Assembly: GCF_019510245.1 (NCBI RefSeq)
Contig: NZ_JAEKKT010000229.1
Coordinates: 1-38,845, forward strand
Length of the DNA: 38,845 nt
Reading direction: 5' to 3'
From: Streptomyces sp.
GTDB lineage: Bacteria; Actinomycetota; Actinomycetes; Streptomycetales; Streptomycetaceae
Below the pieces are notes generated by a model. That model saw only the letters and a program-made list of their open reading frames with translations, ran no database searches and was not told the DNA's origin. The translations under genes and the position numbers were made by a program. Of this stretch, positions 24,428 through 32,194 are shown one piece after another (the first letter of the stretch is position 1; each line of letters begins with the position of its first letter).

Positions 24428-26284
24428 CTACGCCGCGACCGGCATCCGCGGCACCACGACCCCGAGTCGCTGCCCACCACGCTCCAATTCCGCCGCCAGG
24501 TCTGCGAGTTGCCGGGCCTGGCGGGTGGTCAGCCGACCCGTCTCGTCGAGGTGCACGGCGCACGCGGTGGTCGTGTCCACGAGCCGTTCGAGGACGGCGG
24601 CCACCGCGTCCGTGCCCTCGGTGTGCCGGGCGAGGGCGGGGAGTTCGGCGGCGGCGAGCGCGATGGCGGTGCGGGCCTCGGCGAGGGTGCGGTAGGCCTC
24701 GCGGCGCAGGGCCCAGCGTTCGCCGCGGTCGCCGGACTCGCTGAGGACGTGGTCGAGATAGGCGTGCGCGGCCCGCCCGGCCGCCGCGAGCCGGGCCCGT
24801 ACCCCGCCGCCCCGCCTCCCCGCCAGCGGCAGATGGCCGACGATCAGCACGAGCGCGCAGGCCAGCAGCGTCTCGCCGATCCGGCTGACGGAGGCCTGCG
24901 GCTCACCGCCGACCATGACGAGGGCGAGCACGAGGACGGTGACGACGGCGGTCTGGGCGCCGAAGTGCCGGGTGGCGACCGGGATGACCGCCCCGCAGAG
25001 GGCGACCAGCGCGATGAGCCCCTCGGGCCGGGGCAGTACGGCGGCGAGGCCCGCGAAGACGAGGGCGCCGAGCACGGTTCCCGCGGCCCGGCACAGCACC
25101 CGGGAGGCGAGCGGCCCGAGGTCGGGCTTGACGAGGAAGACGGCGGTGGCGGGCAGCCAGTACCAGTGCTGGTGCTCGCCGTACCAGCGGGCGTGGTGCA
25201 GGGCCTGGGCGATGGCGGCGCTGGCCCCGAAGCAGAGGGCGACCCGCAGCCCGTACTCCCGCCCGCCGCTGCCGAGCGCGGCCCGCACGAGGTCGCGGGC
25301 GGGACGGCGCCGGGCCGGTGGCCGCTGGTGGCCGCCCTCGGCCCGGTCGAAGGTCTCCGCGGCGCGCAGCAGGGCGTCGTCGAGGGCGCGCAGGGCGGGC
25401 GCGGACCGCGAGGGTGCGGGCAGCGGTCCGGTGCCGCCGCTCTCCCGGACGGCCACGGCGAGCCGCCGGGGCCCCTCGGCCGCCCGCGCGGAGATCGGCT
25501 CCCCGGCCCAGGCGAGGGCGGTGGCCGCCTCGGCGAGGGGCAGGGCAGCGGCGTACTGCGCGTGCAGCCGGCGTTCGGCGGCGGAACTGGCGTACCGCCG
25601 CAGCCGGGGCCCGGTGAGCGCGTCCTGGGCATGGTCGAGGGCGGCGGTGAGGGCGACGCGCTTGTGGCCGGCGGCCTCGCCGCCCACCGCGTCGAGCAGG
25701 TCGGCGACGGCGTCGTACACGGCGGCGACCGCGTCCCGCTCGCCGTCGAAGCGGAAGTCACCGGCTATCGCGCCGGGGGTGGGCAGGGTCAGCCGGAGCA
25801 CGACCAGCCACCCGGCGCCCGCGAGGAAGGCGAGCGCCCGCTGCCAGCCCGCCTCGGCGACCGGCATCCCGGCGCCGATGGCGGCGGCGACCAGCAACTG
25901 GGTCCCGGCCCCGGAGGCGACGGGCCCGACGGCGCTCGTCCCGCCGGCGACCAGTCCGAGGCCGGTGAGCAGCAGGGTCAGGGGGACGGCGGTCAGGTGC
26001 TCCCCGCTGTACGTCCCGACGAGCAGCCCGAGCGCCCCGGCCGCCGCGGGCACCCCGAGCCGTCGTACGGCGGAACGGCGGCTGCCCGGCCGGTCGTTGA
26101 TCCCGGCGAGCATGGCGGCGATGGCGGCGACGACGCCGAGGGAGGTGCAGTGCAGCAGGACCGCGGCGAGCAGCAAGGGCCCGGCGGCCAGCGCCCCTCT
26201 CGTCACGGCGCTCCAGGACACGGGCCCGCGCTGGGCGCGCAGGGCGTGGGCGAGCCAGGGCGGCAGGGCGATACGACGCGACAC
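24428..26284 (-). CDS. FUSC family membrane protein
   Basis: A 618-residue protein with two blocks of transmembrane helices (about 25-165 and 345-480), each followed by a helical cytoplasmic region, the aromatic-acid-exporter/FUSC layout. In the second block, YWLPATAVFLVKPDLGPLASRVLCRAAGTVLGA is the FUSC core (given here as its characteristic KPD and R..GT..GA positions). Members export aromatic acids or similar compounds; the substrate here is unknown. The GTG at 26284 has AGGAG 4 nt upstream. The C-terminal 150 residues form a soluble helical bundle. A 321-nt divergent gap separates it from the RidA-like gene. Confidence 0.88.
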   Translation of the reverse strand: MSRRIALPPWLAHALRAQRGPVSWSAVTRGALAAGPLLLAAVLLHCTSLGVVAAIAAMLAGINDRPGSRRSAVRRLGVPAAAGALGLLVGTYSGEHLTAVPLTLLLTGLGLVAGGTSAVGPVASGAGTQLLVAAAIGAGMPVAEAGWQRALAFLAGAGWLVVLRLTLPTPGAIAGDFRFDGERDAVAAVYDAVADLLDAVGGEAAGHKRVALTAALDHAQDALTGPRLRRYASSAAERRLHAQYAAALPLAEAATALAWAGEPISARAAEGPRRLAVAVRESGGTGPLPAPSRSAPALRALDDALLRAAETFDRAEGGHQRPPARRRPARDLVRAALGSGGREYGLRVALCFGASAAIAQALHHARWYGEHQHWYWLPATAVFLVKPDLGPLASRVLCRAAGTVLGALVFAGLAAVLPRPEGLIALVALCGAVIPVATRHFGAQTAVVTVLVLALVMVGGEPQASVSRIGETLLACALVLIVGHLPLAGRRGGGVRARLAAAGRAAHAYLDHVLSESGDRGERWALRREAYRTLAEARTAIALAAAELPALARHTEGTDAVAAVLERLVDTTTACAVHLDETGRLTTRQARQLADLAAELERGGQRLGVVVPRMPVAA

Positions 26285-26605
26285 GGGGCTCCTGTACGGA
26301 CGAGGGCGGGGTGTGCCTTCGGGCGACGGTGGCCGGGCTGTTGGCTTCAGTGATTCACGGTAGATCGCGTTCCCGTGCGAAAAGGTGCGTTCGCATGTCG
26401 CGGGTGTGACAAGTGCCCTGGAGGGCCGCGTTCTTTATGAACGCAATTCCGGTCGGGCCGGATTCGGGGCGGAGCGCGTTCGGACTGCGGGTAGGCGAGG
26501 GTGGCGCGCGGTCGTGCGGCACCGGGTGCGGGAAATTCAGGTGCGATCACCCGGCGCGGGCGCGGATGATCGACAGGTTGTCCGCCGTTCACTTCAGGAG
26601 CCCCT
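26285..26605. other. 321-nt divergent intergenic region with two inverted repeats
   Basis: No gene seen. TGCGAA-N8-TTCGCA lies at 26376-26395, about 90 nt before the FUSC start, a fair operator candidate. GCGTTC-N5-GAACGC lies at 26428-26444. The remainder is ordinary GC-rich sequence ending in the AGGAG of the RidA-like gene. Confidence 0.55.
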
Positions 26606-27019
26606 GTGATCCAGCGTGTCACCGCCCCGGCTCTCTTCCCGCCGCCCGGCTACGCGCACGCCTCCGTCGTGGAGGCCGGCACGAAGCTCGCGTTCCTCGC
26701 CGGTTCCGTTCCGCTGGACGGCGAGGGAAAGCTCGTCGGCGAGGGGGATCCGCCGCGGCAGGCCGAGCAGGTCATCGCCAACCTGCGGGAGCAACTCCGC
26801 TCGGTCGGCAGCGACCTGGAGCACGTGCTGGCGACCGAGGTGTACGTCGTGAGCAGTGAGCCCGCGGTGCTGTCCGGCGTGTGGGAGGTCGTCGAGGCCT
26901 CCGGGCTCAGCGCCGGGCCGCACTCGTCGACGCTGGTCGGGGTCGCCTGTCTGGGCTACACCGGGCAACTGGTGGAGATCACGGCCACGGCCGTCGTCCC
27001 CGAGGGGGCGCGGGGGTGA
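26606..27019 (+). CDS. RidA/YjgF family protein lacking the catalytic Arg
   Basis: A 137-residue Rid-fold protein that should form trimers. Family features include LAFLAGSVPLDGEGKLVG, the QAEQVIANLREQL helix and the closing LVEITATAVVP with Glu124. In deaminating RidA proteins the strand before this reads xxARLP with an essential Arg; here it reads VACLG, with Cys115 at that place. It is therefore probably not an enamine/imine deaminase of the classic kind. The GTG at 26606 has AGGAG at 5 nt. It overlaps the acetyltransferase gene by 4 nt. Confidence 0.9.
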   Translation: MIQRVTAPALFPPPGYAHASVVEAGTKLAFLAGSVPLDGEGKLVGEGDPPRQAEQVIANLREQLRSVGSDLEHVLATEVYVVSSEPAVLSGVWEVVEASGLSAGPHSSTLVGVACLGYTGQLVEITATAVVPEGARG

Positions 27020-27468
27020 GCGCCGAGGTCGTACTGCGCCGCGCCGGCGGGCCGGATGCCGCCGGGGTCGCCGATGTCTGGCTGCGGTCGTTCGGCGCCG
27101 CCCTGCCCACCGTGGTCCGGCCGCGCCCGGACGACGAGGTGCGCGCGTACATCCGGGACGTCGTGGTGCCGGCGCGGGAGACGTGGGTCGCGGAGGCCGG
27201 CGGCCGGGTCGTGGGCATGATGGTGCTCGCGGGGGAGTTGCTGTCCCAGCTGTACCTGGCCCCGGAGTGGCGCGGGCGCGGCGTCGGCGACCGGTTCGTC
27301 GCGCTGGCCAAGGAGCGCTCCCCGTCGGGGCTGACGCTCTGGACCTTCCAGGTCAACAAGCCGGCGCACCGGTTCTACGAGCGGCACGGCTTCGTCGCCG
27401 TCGAGCACACGGACGGGAGCGGGAACGAGGAGCGGGAGCCGGACGTGCGGTACGTGTGGCGGCCCTGA
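27016..27468 (+). CDS. GNAT family N-acetyltransferase
   Basis: A 150-residue acetyltransferase. The acetyl-CoA site is LSQLYLAPEWRGRGVGDRFVALA (Q/RxxGxG/A as RGRGVG at about 97-102), followed by LTLWTFQVNKPAHRFYERHGF, the usual motif B with Asn and FYxxxGF. The substrate is unknown. It begins with GTG overlapping the RidA-like stop (GTGA), so the two are co-translated. Convergent with the racemase-fold gene; a hairpin separates them. Confidence 0.92.
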   Translation: MSAEVVLRRAGGPDAAGVADVWLRSFGAALPTVVRPRPDDEVRAYIRDVVVPARETWVAEAGGRVVGMMVLAGELLSQLYLAPEWRGRGVGDRFVALAKERSPSGLTLWTFQVNKPAHRFYERHGFVAVEHTDGSGNEEREPDVRYVWRP

Positions 27469-27499
27469 ACCGTCCCGAGGACACGGCGGTGCCGCACGT

Positions 27500-27524
27500 G
27501 CCACGGGGACCGTGCTCCCGTGGC
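27500..27524. terminator. Hairpin between convergent GNAT and racemase-fold genes
   Basis: GCCACGGG, 9-nt loop, CCCGTGGC: a perfect 8-bp stem in a 64-nt convergent gap. No T-tract. Confidence 0.6.
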
Positions 27525-27532
27525 CGCGCCCC

Positions 27533-28255
27533 TCATGCGAGTGCGGCCCCCCACACCCGTCTCTTCGCCAGCGGCTTCCGGTAGCTGCCCGCCCGGCTGG
27601 TGGTGAGCCCCAGCGCCACCAGCGACTCGGCCAGCTTCACCGCCGCGCCGACCCCGTCGACCACCGGGACGCCGAGCTTCTCCCCCACCGCCCGCTGCAG
27701 GCCCGTCATCCCGGCACAGCCGAGGACCAGGACCTCGGCGCCGGCGTCCCGGACCCGCTCGGCCGCCGCGAGGAACGCGGCCTCCGTGCGTTCGGGGTCA
27801 CCGGCGAGGTCCAGGACGCCGAGTCCGGTACCGGCGACGGCGACGCAGTTGCGGGCCACCCCGGCGGTCTCCAGGCTGTCCTCGATCTGCCCGCGCGACC
27901 GGTCCAGGGTGGTGACGACGCCGTAGCGGCGGCCCAGCAGACAGGCGAGATGGGCGGCGGCCTCGGTGATGTCGACGACCGGCACGTCCACCAGCTCCCG
28001 GACGCCCTCCCGCCCGTGCTCGCCGAAACCGGCCATGACCACCGCGTCGTACGAGGGACCGGCGTACGTCCGCAGCGCGTCCAGGACCGCCGCCGCGGAC
28101 AGGTAGCTGTCCAGCCAGCCCTCCGCCGACTCGGGGCCCCAGTCGGGGGTCAGCCCCGTCACGGCGGTGCCCGGGCCTGCGGCGGCCCGGGCACCTCGTA
28201 CGATCTCCTCGGTCATCTCCTGCGTGGTGTTGCAGTTGGTGACGACGATCCGCAC
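27533..28255 (-). CDS. Asp/Glu/hydantoin racemase superfamily enzyme (single active-site Cys)
   Basis: A 240-residue HyuE-type protein. The fold's start RIVVTNCNTT (usually NPNTT) and the second catalytic motif VLVLGCAGMTGL with Cys180 are present. The first catalytic Cys of racemases, in a xACFxDPG motif near residue 76, is replaced: VVMAGFGEHG puts Gly76 there. That Gly/Cys arrangement is known from arylmalonate decarboxylase, so a decarboxylase or other chemistry must be considered alongside racemisation. GTG 28255 has AGGAGG 10 nt upstream. It follows the NCS1 transporter by 14 nt, so both belong to one operon for uptake and use of a hydantoin, allantoin or related compound. Confidence 0.85.
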   Translation of the reverse strand: MRIVVTNCNTTQEMTEEIVRGARAAAGPGTAVTGLTPDWGPESAEGWLDSYLSAAAVLDALRTYAGPSYDAVVMAGFGEHGREGVRELVDVPVVDITEAAAHLACLLGRRYGVVTTLDRSRGQIEDSLETAGVARNCVAVAGTGLGVLDLAGDPERTEAAFLAAAERVRDAGAEVLVLGCAGMTGLQRAVGEKLGVPVVDGVGAAVKLAESLVALGLTTSRAGSYRKPLAKRRVWGAALA

Positions 28256-28269
28256 GTTCTTCAGACCTC

Positions 28270-29736
28270 CTAGGCGACGGGGACGGGGGCGGGGACCGGC
28301 GCGCGGTCACGGCGGCACAGTGCCAGGTAGAGGCCCGCGGCCAGGGCGGTGCCGATGAACCAGGAGTACGGCGCCACCCCGCTGAACGTCTTCACCAGCG
28401 CGAGCACGGCCGCGACCGCCGCCGAGGGCAGGAACGCCCACAGGGCCTTGGGGTTGACGCCCTTTCGGTAGTGGTACGGCGAGCCGGGGGCCGCGTCGAA
28501 GAGCTGCTGGACGTCCACCTTCCCGCGCTTGATCACGTAGTAGTCGACCATGATCACGCCGAACAGCGGGCCCAGGAAGGCGCCGAGTCCGCCGAGGAAG
28601 TAGTTGACGACGGTGGGGTTGGAGAAGAGGTTCCAGGGCGTGACGACCAGGGCCGCCACCGTGCTGATCATGCCGCCGGCCTTGAAGCTGATCTTCTGCG
28701 GCCAGACGTTGGCCAGGTCGTACGCCGGTGAGACGAAGTTGGCGACGATGTTCACGCCCATGGTGGCGACCGCGAAGGTCAGTGCCGCCACGACCAGGAC
28801 CCAGGTGTTGCCGACCTTGGCCACCAGCTCGGCCGGGTCGGTGATGGCCTCGCCGAAGACCTCCAGGGAGCCCGCCGTGACGATGACGGAGACCACCACG
28901 AAGGCCGTGGAGTTGATCGGCAGGCCCCAGAAGTTGCCGCGGCGCACGGTGCGGTAGTCGGGCGCGAAGCGGGAGAAGTCGCAGAAGTTGAGCATCAGGG
29001 TGCCGTAGGTGGCGAGGATCAGGCCGATCGCGCCGAACCACTGCCGCCACTGCTCGCCGGTGGAGACCGGGTGCGGGGTGGAGGTGAGCGAGATGGTCCA
29101 GTGGGCCTTGGCCAGGATCCAGACCGCGAGGGCGATCATGACCAGCCAGATCGCCGGACCGCAGAAGTCCTGGAACTTGCGGATCGTCTCCATGCCCCGG
29201 CTGATGATCGCCGCCTGGATCAGCCAGAGCGAGACGAAGGAGATCCAGCCGAGCGTGTCCAGGCCGAGGAAGGAGCTCTCGGTGAGGGACTTCAGGCCCG
29301 GCCAGGCCGCCAGCAGCATCACGTTGACGGCGACGGACGCCAGGTAGGTCTGGATGCCGTACCACATGATGGCGATCACGGCCCGGATGAGGGCCGGGAT
29401 GTTGGCGCCCCAGACGCCGAAGCTGATGCGGCTGACCACCGGGAACGGCACGCCGTGGCGCTGGCCGATCCGGCCCATCCAGTTCATGCCGACGTAGATG
29501 AGCACGAACCCGGCGAGGAGGGAGGTGAAGACCTGCCAGACGTTCATGCCGAGGACCAGCAGGCCGGCGGCGAAGGTGTAGTTGCCGAGGTTGTGGACGT
29601 CGGACATCCACATGGCGAAGAGGTCGAAGACCTTCCAGTTCCGCTTTTCGGCGGGGGCGAGGTCTTCGTTGGTGAGCCGTGGGTCGGGGACGAACACGGT
29701 TGCGCCGGTGGCTTCGGCGCGGTCGGCGAGGGACAC
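28270..29736 (-). CDS. NCS1 family nucleobase/hydantoin:cation symporter
   Basis: A 488-residue transporter with about 12 transmembrane helices. NCS1 marks include LTNEDLAPAEKRNWKVFDLF before helix 1, WMSDVHNLGNYTFAAG in helix 1, GVPFPVVSRISFGVWGAN in helix 3, and NFCDFSRFAPDYRT (about 275-290). Substrates of the family are uracil, cytosine, allantoin, hydantoins or thiamine precursors; neighbours favour hydantoin/allantoin. GTG 29736 with GGAGG 4 nt upstream is chosen; ATG 29793 would add 19 residues and place the operator inside the gene. It precedes the racemase-fold gene and is divergent from a GntR regulator. Confidence 0.93.
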   Translation of the reverse strand: MSLADRAEATGATVFVPDPRLTNEDLAPAEKRNWKVFDLFAMWMSDVHNLGNYTFAAGLLVLGMNVWQVFTSLLAGFVLIYVGMNWMGRIGQRHGVPFPVVSRISFGVWGANIPALIRAVIAIMWYGIQTYLASVAVNVMLLAAWPGLKSLTESSFLGLDTLGWISFVSLWLIQAAIISRGMETIRKFQDFCGPAIWLVMIALAVWILAKAHWTISLTSTPHPVSTGEQWRQWFGAIGLILATYGTLMLNFCDFSRFAPDYRTVRRGNFWGLPINSTAFVVVSVIVTAGSLEVFGEAITDPAELVAKVGNTWVLVVAALTFAVATMGVNIVANFVSPAYDLANVWPQKISFKAGGMISTVAALVVTPWNLFSNPTVVNYFLGGLGAFLGPLFGVIMVDYYVIKRGKVDVQQLFDAAPGSPYHYRKGVNPKALWAFLPSAAVAAVLALVKTFSGVAPYSWFIGTALAAGLYLALCRRDRAPVPAPVPVA

Positions 29737-29757
29737 GGGGCCTCCAGGGAACCAACC

Positions 29758-29782
29758 GGTGTACCAGCTTTTGGTATACCAA
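29758..29782. promoter_or_regulatory. GntR-type operators between NCS1 and gntR genes
   Basis: TTGGTATACCAA at 29771-29782 is a perfect 12-bp palindrome of the kind bound by FadR-subfamily GntR proteins (TGGT/ACCA half-sites). A second, partial copy GGTGTACC lies at 29758-29765, 15 nt centre to centre. They lie 22-47 nt upstream of the transporter start and about 95 nt before the regulator, right for control of both. Confidence 0.75.
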
Positions 29783-29874
29783 ACTGCGGTCATAGTGCTC
29801 CCGCCAAGCGTTCTGACCGATGTCCGTCCCGTTACGGCTCCGTAAAAGCCCCTCCGGTCGGCGAAAATGACCTC

Positions 29875-30567
29875 ATGGGCTCCCCCACCACGAAGATCGA
29901 ACCCCTGGGCGCGGTGCGCGAACGGGTCCTCGCGACCCTGCGGCAGGACATCATCGCCGGGCGCCTGGGCCCGGGCGACCGGCTGGTGGAACGCGAGCTC
30001 GCCGAGCGGTTCGGGGTGTCCCGGGTGCCGGTCCGGGAGGCGATCCGGGCCCTGGTCGCCGAGGGTTTCGTCCTCTTCGAGTCGGCCCGCCGCACCGTGG
30101 TCCGCCGGCTGACCCCGACCGACGTCAAGGAACTCTTCGAGCTGCGCGAGGCGTTGGAGGTGTACGCGGCCGGGCTGGCGGCGGCGCGGGCGACACCGGA
30201 GGCACTGGCCGAGCTGCGGGAGCTGCTGGGCCGGGCGGCCACGGCGACCGAGGCGGGCGACGCCGAGACCATCACCGACGCCAACACCCGTTTCCATGAC
30301 CGGATCCTGGCCCTGGCCGGCAACAGCCTGCTCATCTCGGTCATGGAGCCGGTCGACGGCCGGCTGCGCTGGCTCACCCGGCGCAACGAGGAGTGGCCCC
30401 AACTCCTCACCGAGCACCGCGAGTTGTACGACGCGATCGCGTCCGGCGACCCGGACCGCGCCCGCGCCCGCGCACTCGGCCACGTCCAGGCCAACTACCG
30501 GTCGACCGTCCGGCACCTGTTCGGCGAGGACGGCGGCGACCAGCCGCGAGATCCGGCCGCCGAGTAG
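29875..30567 (+). CDS. GntR family transcriptional regulator (FadR subfamily, FCD domain)
   Basis: A 230-residue regulator. The winged HTH (about 10-75) shows LRQDIIAGRLGPGDRLVERE, LAERFGVSRVPVREAIRALV and VAEGFVLF. The FCD sensor domain (about 85-215) has helix FELREALEVYAAGLAA and metal-ligand positions in DANTRFHDRIL, EHRELYDAI and LGHVQANY. It probably represses the divergent NCS1-racemase operon until a metabolite binds. ATG 29875 matches family starts; no strong Shine-Dalgarno is visible, so leaderless expression is possible. Confidence 0.93.
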   Translation: MGSPTTKIEPLGAVRERVLATLRQDIIAGRLGPGDRLVERELAERFGVSRVPVREAIRALVAEGFVLFESARRTVVRRLTPTDVKELFELREALEVYAAGLAAARATPEALAELRELLGRAATATEAGDAETITDANTRFHDRILALAGNSLLISVMEPVDGRLRWLTRRNEEWPQLLTEHRELYDAIASGDPDRARARALGHVQANYRSTVRHLFGEDGGDQPRDPAAE

Positions 30568-30675
30568 CCGTCCACAGGAACGCCAGTTCGCACACCGATC
30601 TCCTAGGGTTCTCCTCACCAGCGAAGATCGAAACGGATCCGCACGGACCGGCCACGGAGCCGAGCGGACCGGACG

Positions 30676-30717
30676 GGAGGGCATGACCATGGTGGGCAGG
30701 CGGGCGGAGCCGCGCTG
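30676..30717 (+). other. Displaced 5' end (Tat-signal remnant) of the LamG protein gene
   Basis: GGGAGG stands correctly before ATG 30683/30689, which encode MTMVGRRA, a twin-Arg start. This frame stops at 30745. The hydrophobic half of the signal (GGAALVGMGAVAGMTVGTG) is in the LamG gene's frame. The two halves fit if 3n+1 nt were lost between them. Confidence 0.6.
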
Positions 30718-32151
30718 GTGGGGATGGGCGCCGTGGCCGGCATGACGGTGGGCACGGGGAGCGCCGCCGCCGACGAGCCGCTGGACACGCCGTTCACCCC
30801 GGTCGCCGCACCGCACCTGGCCGAGGCCGAGCAGCTGGTCCGGTACCAGCGGCTGCTGGCGGCCGGCTATCTGCCGACCGGACTGGCCGGGCACTGGCCG
30901 CTGGACGGCTCCGGCGCCGACGGCTCCGGCTTGGAGCACCCGGTCACCCTGGGCCCCGGAGCGAGCTGGACCTGTCTGCGGGCGGGCGGCGAACTGAGCT
31001 TCGACGGCACCGCCGGTGCCTACGCCGTCACCGCCTCCGTCCTGGACACCACTGTCCCGTTCACGGTCACGGCCTGGGTCCGGCTGGCCGACGACGCCGT
31101 GCTCACGAACATGTACACGGCCGTGAGCCAGGACGGCGGCAGCGTCAGCCGCTTCCTGCTCCAGTACGACAACACGGCCGGGACCTGGGCGTTCAAGGTG
31201 CGCAGCGAGGACCAGGGCACCAAGGTCTCGGCACTGGCCGCCACCCCGGTGACGAAGACGGGAGTCTGGACCCACCTGGCGGGCGTCTGGGACGGCACCC
31301 GCGTCCAGCTCCATGTGAACGGCGTCCTGGAAGGAAACGCCGACACCACCCTGTCCTGGGCCGCGACCCAGGGCTTCAGCATCGGCCGGGCCCGCTGGGA
31401 CGGCGGGTACGTGAACCGCTTCAGGGGCTCGGTGGACGACGTCCGCGCCTACGGCCGTGCCCTCGGCGCCGATGAGATCGCCCTGGTCAGCGGGCGTACG
31501 GCACGCGCGAACAACGTCTACCTGATGGACGCGTCGGCGACCGTGACCTGGGGTCGCCCGGACGACCTCGCCGGCTGGGTGGCCCGGACCCGCTGCTCGT
31601 CCTTCGTCACGGCGCTGCTCAGGCACACCTACGGGTGGGCGACCGACGCCTACTTCCTCCAGTACTTCCAGGAAAAGGGCCCGGAGGCCGCCGACTACTG
31701 CTCGGCGTTCCGGAACGACACCGCCGGTCCGCGCTTCCGCCGCATCCGCAAGGTCACCGACCTGCGGCCGGGCGATCTGATCGCCGTCGACTACAACGGG
31801 CAGGACGCGCAGAACACCGGGCACATCGTGATGGTCCGCGAGGTCAAGGGCGTCTTCAGCGGCGTCGCCGACTTCACCGGCGAGACCCAGTACGCCGTCG
31901 AGATCGTCGACTGCACCTCCGACCCGCACGGCGTCTACGGCCTCAGCAACTATCCCCGGTACCCGGACACCCGCATGGTCAGCAACGTGGACGGCGAGAG
32001 CTTCCAGGGCGTCGGCATCGGCCACATGATGTTCTACGCCTCCGACACGACCGGCGAGTTCACCCGGTACCGCTGGAGCGTCAACTCCTCCGCGTCCACC
32101 GGCACCCACACGGTGGACGACCGCCCGGTGGCCGCGGCCCGGATCGTCTGA
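30718..32151 (+). CDS. LamG-domain protein with C-terminal cysteine-peptidase-like domain; 5' end damaged
   Basis: A 477-residue frame from GTG 30718. Residues 1-18 are the hydrophobic, Ala-ended half of a signal peptide (cut after GSAAA). Residues 54-255 form a LamG/concanavalin-like jelly roll (GLAGHWPLDG, FTVTAWVRLADDA, GVWTHLAGVWDGTRVQLHVN, VDDVRAYGRAL). Residues 275-440 contain RCSSFVTALL (Cys293), LRPGDLIAVDYNG and NTGHIVMV (His369), the Cys-then-GDL-then-His order of NlpC/P60 and CHAP peptidases. A secreted cell-wall or glycan-acting hydrolase is likely. The natural start appears to be ATG 30683/30689, out of frame here; without its twin-Arg part export may fail. Confidence 0.75.
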   Translation: MGMGAVAGMTVGTGSAAADEPLDTPFTPVAAPHLAEAEQLVRYQRLLAAGYLPTGLAGHWPLDGSGADGSGLEHPVTLGPGASWTCLRAGGELSFDGTAGAYAVTASVLDTTVPFTVTAWVRLADDAVLTNMYTAVSQDGGSVSRFLLQYDNTAGTWAFKVRSEDQGTKVSALAATPVTKTGVWTHLAGVWDGTRVQLHVNGVLEGNADTTLSWAATQGFSIGRARWDGGYVNRFRGSVDDVRAYGRALGADEIALVSGRTARANNVYLMDASATVTWGRPDDLAGWVARTRCSSFVTALLRHTYGWATDAYFLQYFQEKGPEAADYCSAFRNDTAGPRFRRIRKVTDLRPGDLIAVDYNGQDAQNTGHIVMVREVKGVFSGVADFTGETQYAVEIVDCTSDPHGVYGLSNYPRYPDTRMVSNVDGESFQGVGIGHMMFYASDTTGEFTRYRWSVNSSASTGTHTVDDRPVAAARIV

Positions 32152-32194
32152 GCCCCGCCCCGCGCCACCCCGCCTCCCCGCCCGCGCCGGGCCC

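Noticed and set aside
29794..32109. Upstream extension of the NCS1 frame across gntR and the LamG gene
   Set aside because: The added sequence is antisense to two recognisable proteins and shows no transporter similarity.
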